Positions 61,737 through 64,000 of a stretch of 64,000 nucleotides of DNA are shown here, piece by piece. The first letter of the stretch is position 1. Each line of letters starts with the position of its first letter. Both the position numbers and the translations under genes were made by a program. This DNA is from Chryseobacterium sp. ISL-6 (GTDB taxonomy: Bacteria; Bacteroidota; Bacteroidia; Flavobacteriales; Weeksellaceae), in the NCBI RefSeq assembly GCF_018613715.1, contig NZ_JAGGPT010000001.1:609919-673918 (forward strand), written 5' to 3'. The notes under the pieces are model-generated. The model made no database searches, was not told the DNA's origin, and was given only the letters and a program-made list of their open reading frames with translations.

Positions 61737-62636
61737 TTAGAAATAAATTTGCGCTTTCGGTAACAGGCTTTTAAGTTTTTCAACTGTTGCTTTATCCATA
61801 GGATTTCCTGTCAGTATCAATGTTTTAAGATTTTTCAATTTTGAAATTTCTATGGGAAGATCCTTTAAGTCATTGTTAGCAAGGTTCATACTTACTACAC
61901 TTTTTAATCCTTTTATTTTAGTTGAAATTTCTTTAATGTTGTTTTGACTAAGATTAAGGAATTCAAGATTTCTTGATTGAAATAATGTTTCAGGCAGTTT
62001 TGAAATAGCATTCTGTTGCAGCTCAAGATATTTCAGATCCTTTGGAAACTCAAGGCTTCCCAGGTCATTGATTTGATTGGCAGCAAGGTTCAGATATTTT
62101 AAATTTTTAATTTGTTTTAAATGACCTGAAATAAAACTGATTTGATTACCCTGAAGGTTAATTTCTTCAAGGGTTGGAATTTGAGTTAATGTTTCCGGGA
62201 AAACATTCAGATTATTGGCATCAAGATGGATTGCCTTCAACTGCTGTAGTTTAGCAATATTCGGATTAACAGATGTTAAACTATTCAGATTTATGGAAAG
62301 TGTTTTCAATTTTGTAAGCTCCCCTATCTCATCAGGAATAAATTTAATGCTGTTCTCGTTGGCATTTAAAATTTCAAGATCTTTTAATAAAAATAGTTCC
62401 TGATCCATCCTTTCTAAATTATTCCCCATAATATTTAAAAAAAACAAAGAATTTAGTTTCTTAATTTCAGAGGGAACATTAAACATTCCCTTACCTCTAA
62501 AGCTCATACTATAAACCGGTTTATCACTTTTCAATGCGTCTTCTACATTGGTATAAGTAGGATATTTTACGGGATCGATCTGTGCCTTAGCAAAGCTGAT
62601 AGAAAACAAAATAAGAAGTAGAGATAGCTTTTTCAT
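61737..62636 (-). CDS. Secreted leucine-rich-repeat protein
   Basis: A 299-residue protein. A signal peptide of about 18 residues ends SFAKAQ. It is followed by about ten LRR units of 22-23 residues with the LxxLxxLxLxxNxL pattern from residue 55 to the end. There is no membrane anchor or T9SS tail. Such proteins mediate protein binding at the cell surface or in the periplasm. Confidence 0.88.
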   Translation of the reverse strand: MKKLSLLLILFSISFAKAQIDPVKYPTYTNVEDALKSDKPVYSMSFRGKGMFNVPSEIKKLNSLFFLNIMGNNLERMDQELFLLKDLEILNANENSIKFIPDEIGELTKLKTLSINLNSLTSVNPNIAKLQQLKAIHLDANNLNVFPETLTQIPTLEEINLQGNQISFISGHLKQIKNLKYLNLAANQINDLGSLEFPKDLKYLELQQNAISKLPETLFQSRNLEFLNLSQNNIKEISTKIKGLKSVVSMNLANNDLKDLPIEISKLKNLKTLILTGNPMDKATVEKLKSLLPKAQIYF

Positions 62637-62647
62637 AGAAAGAGAAA

Positions 62648-62676
62648 AGCTGTCGATAATAAAATTACCGACAGCT
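62648..62676 (-). terminator. Terminator of the PhoX-like gene
   Basis: An 8-bp stem (62648-62655 with 62669-62676), extended by four pairs past a mismatch, with a short T run on the minus strand, 16 bases past the stop. Confidence 0.65.
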
Positions 62677-62692
62677 ATAAAATATTAATAAA

Positions 62693-64000
62693 TTATTTTT
62701 TAAGAAGTTTTACGGTTTTCTGGAAACCTACAGCTTCAATATTCAAGATCAACACTCCAGATGCTTCAAGTTGTGATGTAAAATCTAAATCCAATGTAGT
62801 ATTAGAACCTGTGAATTTCTTTGTGTAAACAATCTTACCATCGATACTGTAAGCTGTTACTGAAATATCCTTCAGACCTTTAGGAGAATTAATTTTCACA
62901 ATTCCTGAAGTAGGGTTTGGTGCTATAGTAACTGTATTTTCTGCCTTAGCATCAATAGTTTCTAAAGTTCCGTTTTGTCCTAAATTATCTTTAAGCGCTA
63001 CAACAATCGTTGCAGATTTTCCACGGTAATCAATCACATTTCCTGTTGCATCAACATCTGTAGAGATCGTACCATCCGGATGCTGAATAGAGAAGAATCC
63101 AAATTTATGATCTGGCGTAAATGTAAGTCCTGTGGGCTCAGATCCTGTAGGCATGGAAGCGAAAAGTCTTACTTTAGGATTTGCCGCCGTGTGATCTGGT
63201 GCCACTACCCAAATATAATTTTTACCCCCGTCTTGCAATACCCAAAGATTTCCCAGTTCATCGAAGGTAAGGTTGTCATTACCATCTCCCCAAACTTCAG
63301 ATTTCATTCCTTGTGCGGTATTGAAAGAGTATACGGTAGAAAGTCCACCTACAAAAGTTTCTACTGATGAAGCAGTTGTTCCATTATCCTGTAAACGATA
63401 TACTTTATTTAAACCTTTAGCTGTAAAATAAATTTTCCCATCTAATGGACTGATATCAACATCTTCTACTCCATTAAATGAAGTTCCCCCTAATGAGGAT
63501 GCCAAATTATTGGTATTATTCTGGTCAGCTTTAAATTTATTAGGAACCTGAATCCATGTTGCAGTAGTTCCTACAGGATCTCCACCACTGCTTAGTCCCT
63601 GATCTAACTTCAATACATAAAGGTTACCTGAAGACAGATTATTTGGGGTATCCATTACATATTTATAAACCAAATGTGTTCCACCATCTTCACCATAATA
63701 AGCGGTAGTTCCTGCATTATTAACCACTACGTTTTCGTGATTCATAATACCCATTTGCCATAGCTTACCTTTAGAACCATCTGTATTTTGAGAGATCACC
63801 TGAGCGGTTGCAGGATCAATTTCTACCAACCATCCATAATCTTTATATCCATCAGCATTTACATCACTTGATGTTACCGATTCTTCAGCAGTTATTACTG
63901 TTCCCCAAGGTGTAATACCTCCAGAACAGTTTCTGATCGTTTGTACTAAACTAGGTGTTGAAAAATCTACAGCTCTCGACTTTGTCAACTGCCAAAGTTT
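62693..64000 (-). CDS. PhoX-like (DUF839) secreted phosphatase with T9SS sorting domain, 5' end cut by window
   Basis: There are 435 codons in the window and the frame stays open past 64000, so the true start lies outside; a TTG at 63988 is only internal. NCSGGITPWGTVITAEE and YYGEDGGTHLVYKY are hallmarks of PhoX/DUF839 Ca2+/Fe3+-dependent phosphatases. The last 75 or so residues (IAPNPTSGIVKI to the end KLLKK) form a type A type IX secretion sorting domain. The protein is therefore exported across the outer membrane and probably releases phosphate from organic esters. This also confirms a T9SS-bearing Bacteroidota. Confidence 0.88.
   Translation of the reverse strand, partial: KLWQLTKSRAVDFSTPSLVQTIRNCSGGITPWGTVITAEESVTSSDVNADGYKDYGWLVEIDPATAQVISQNTDGSKGKLWQMGIMNHENVVVNNAGTTAYYGEDGGTHLVYKYVMDTPNNLSSGNLYVLKLDQGLSSGGDPVGTTATWIQVPNKFKADQNNTNNLASSLGGTSFNGVEDVDISPLDGKIYFTAKGLNKVYRLQDNGTTASSVETFVGGLSTVYSFNTAQGMKSEVWGDGNDNLTFDELGNLWVLQDGGKNYIWVVAPDHTAANPKVRLFASMPTGSEPTGLTFTPDHKFGFFSIQHPDGTISTDVDATGNVIDYRGKSATIVVALKDNLGQNGTLETIDAKAENTVTIAPNPTSGIVKINSPKGLKDISVTAYSIDGKIVYTKKFTGSNTTLDLDFTSQLEASGVLILNIEAVGFQKTVKLLKK

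Noticed and set aside
62693..63988. TTG at 63988 as the start of the PhoX-like gene
   Set aside because: The frame stays open to the window edge and no signal peptide is present, so the real start lies beyond 64000.
1..64000. CRISPR arrays, tRNA or rRNA genes, transposases, prophage or integrase genes
   Set aside because: I looked for regular spacer arrays, cloverleaf sequences and signature proteins and found none.

Overview
The window looks like chromosomal DNA of a Chryseobacterium-like flavobacterium (Bacteroidota, Weeksellaceae). The evidence is low GC content, repeated promoters of the TAnnTTTG (-7) type, a C-terminal type IX secretion sorting domain, SpLip-type lipoproteins, and many protein families typical of that group. 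No rRNA, tRNA, CRISPR array, insertion sequence or prophage is visible. This is mostly core and regulatory genome rather than a mobile island.

Layout. 1-5.4 kb: a double-glycine-leader cysteine-rich peptide; a DeoR regulator divergent from a deoxyribonucleotidase, with helically phased TGCAA sites between them; a GNAT; a MocR regulator divergent from a VOC protein; and an NTF2-like protein. 5.4-13.3 kb: a complete isoleucine/valine operon, ilvE-ilvD-ilvB-ilvN-ilvC-ilvA on the minus strand. It is preceded by an Ile/Val-rich leader peptide with terminator, antiterminator and protector pairings, then a partial duplication of the ilvE 5' end. 13.4-18.4 kb: an AraC regulator divergent from a TolC-HlyD-MFS tripartite efflux operon. 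18.5-25.9 kb: GNAT/VOC/endonuclease V, an M28 peptidase, an aminotransferase, a membrane pyrophosphatase fused to an OmpA-like domain, and soluble pyrophosphatase. 26.5-35.8 kb: FkbM methyltransferase, PhyH oxygenase, a FemX-like protein, RadC, an L,D-transpeptidase-like protein, a LolD-like ATPase, pyruvate dehydrogenase E1-alpha and E2, a PAP2-like protein, a BlaI-type regulator and an RRM protein.

36.3-40.7 kb: a copper region. It holds a thioesterase, a small regulator that joins an HMA-like metal-binding domain to an AraC-type HTH, then an HMA chaperone and a CPC-type P1B ATPase preceded by two direct repeats exactly 21 bp apart. 40.7-48.3 kb: DUF72, polysaccharide deacetylase, YggS, a sigma-54 activator without a DNA-binding domain, MATE, Crp-type and HAD genes, and two unrecognised small genes. 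48.4-51.4 kb: an S9 peptidase and two tandem double-glycine peptides of CX6C-X12/13-CX6C type. 51.4-64 kb: DoxX, Era, a LacI/PfkB sugar-kinase pair with a palindromic operator, Crp-type and SMR (Gdx-like) genes, a methyltransferase, Map, a HAD phosphatase, an acyl-ACP desaturase, GpmI, a SUI1-type factor, an LRR protein and a PhoX-like T9SS cargo that runs off the end.

The most unusual items are the knottin-patterned leader peptide at 103-276 and its two cousins near 51 kb, the pyrophosphatase-OmpA fusion, the HMA-AraC copper regulator with its candidate operator, and the complete ilv attenuator with the duplicated leader region. All functions are inferred from sequence reading. No database search was run.
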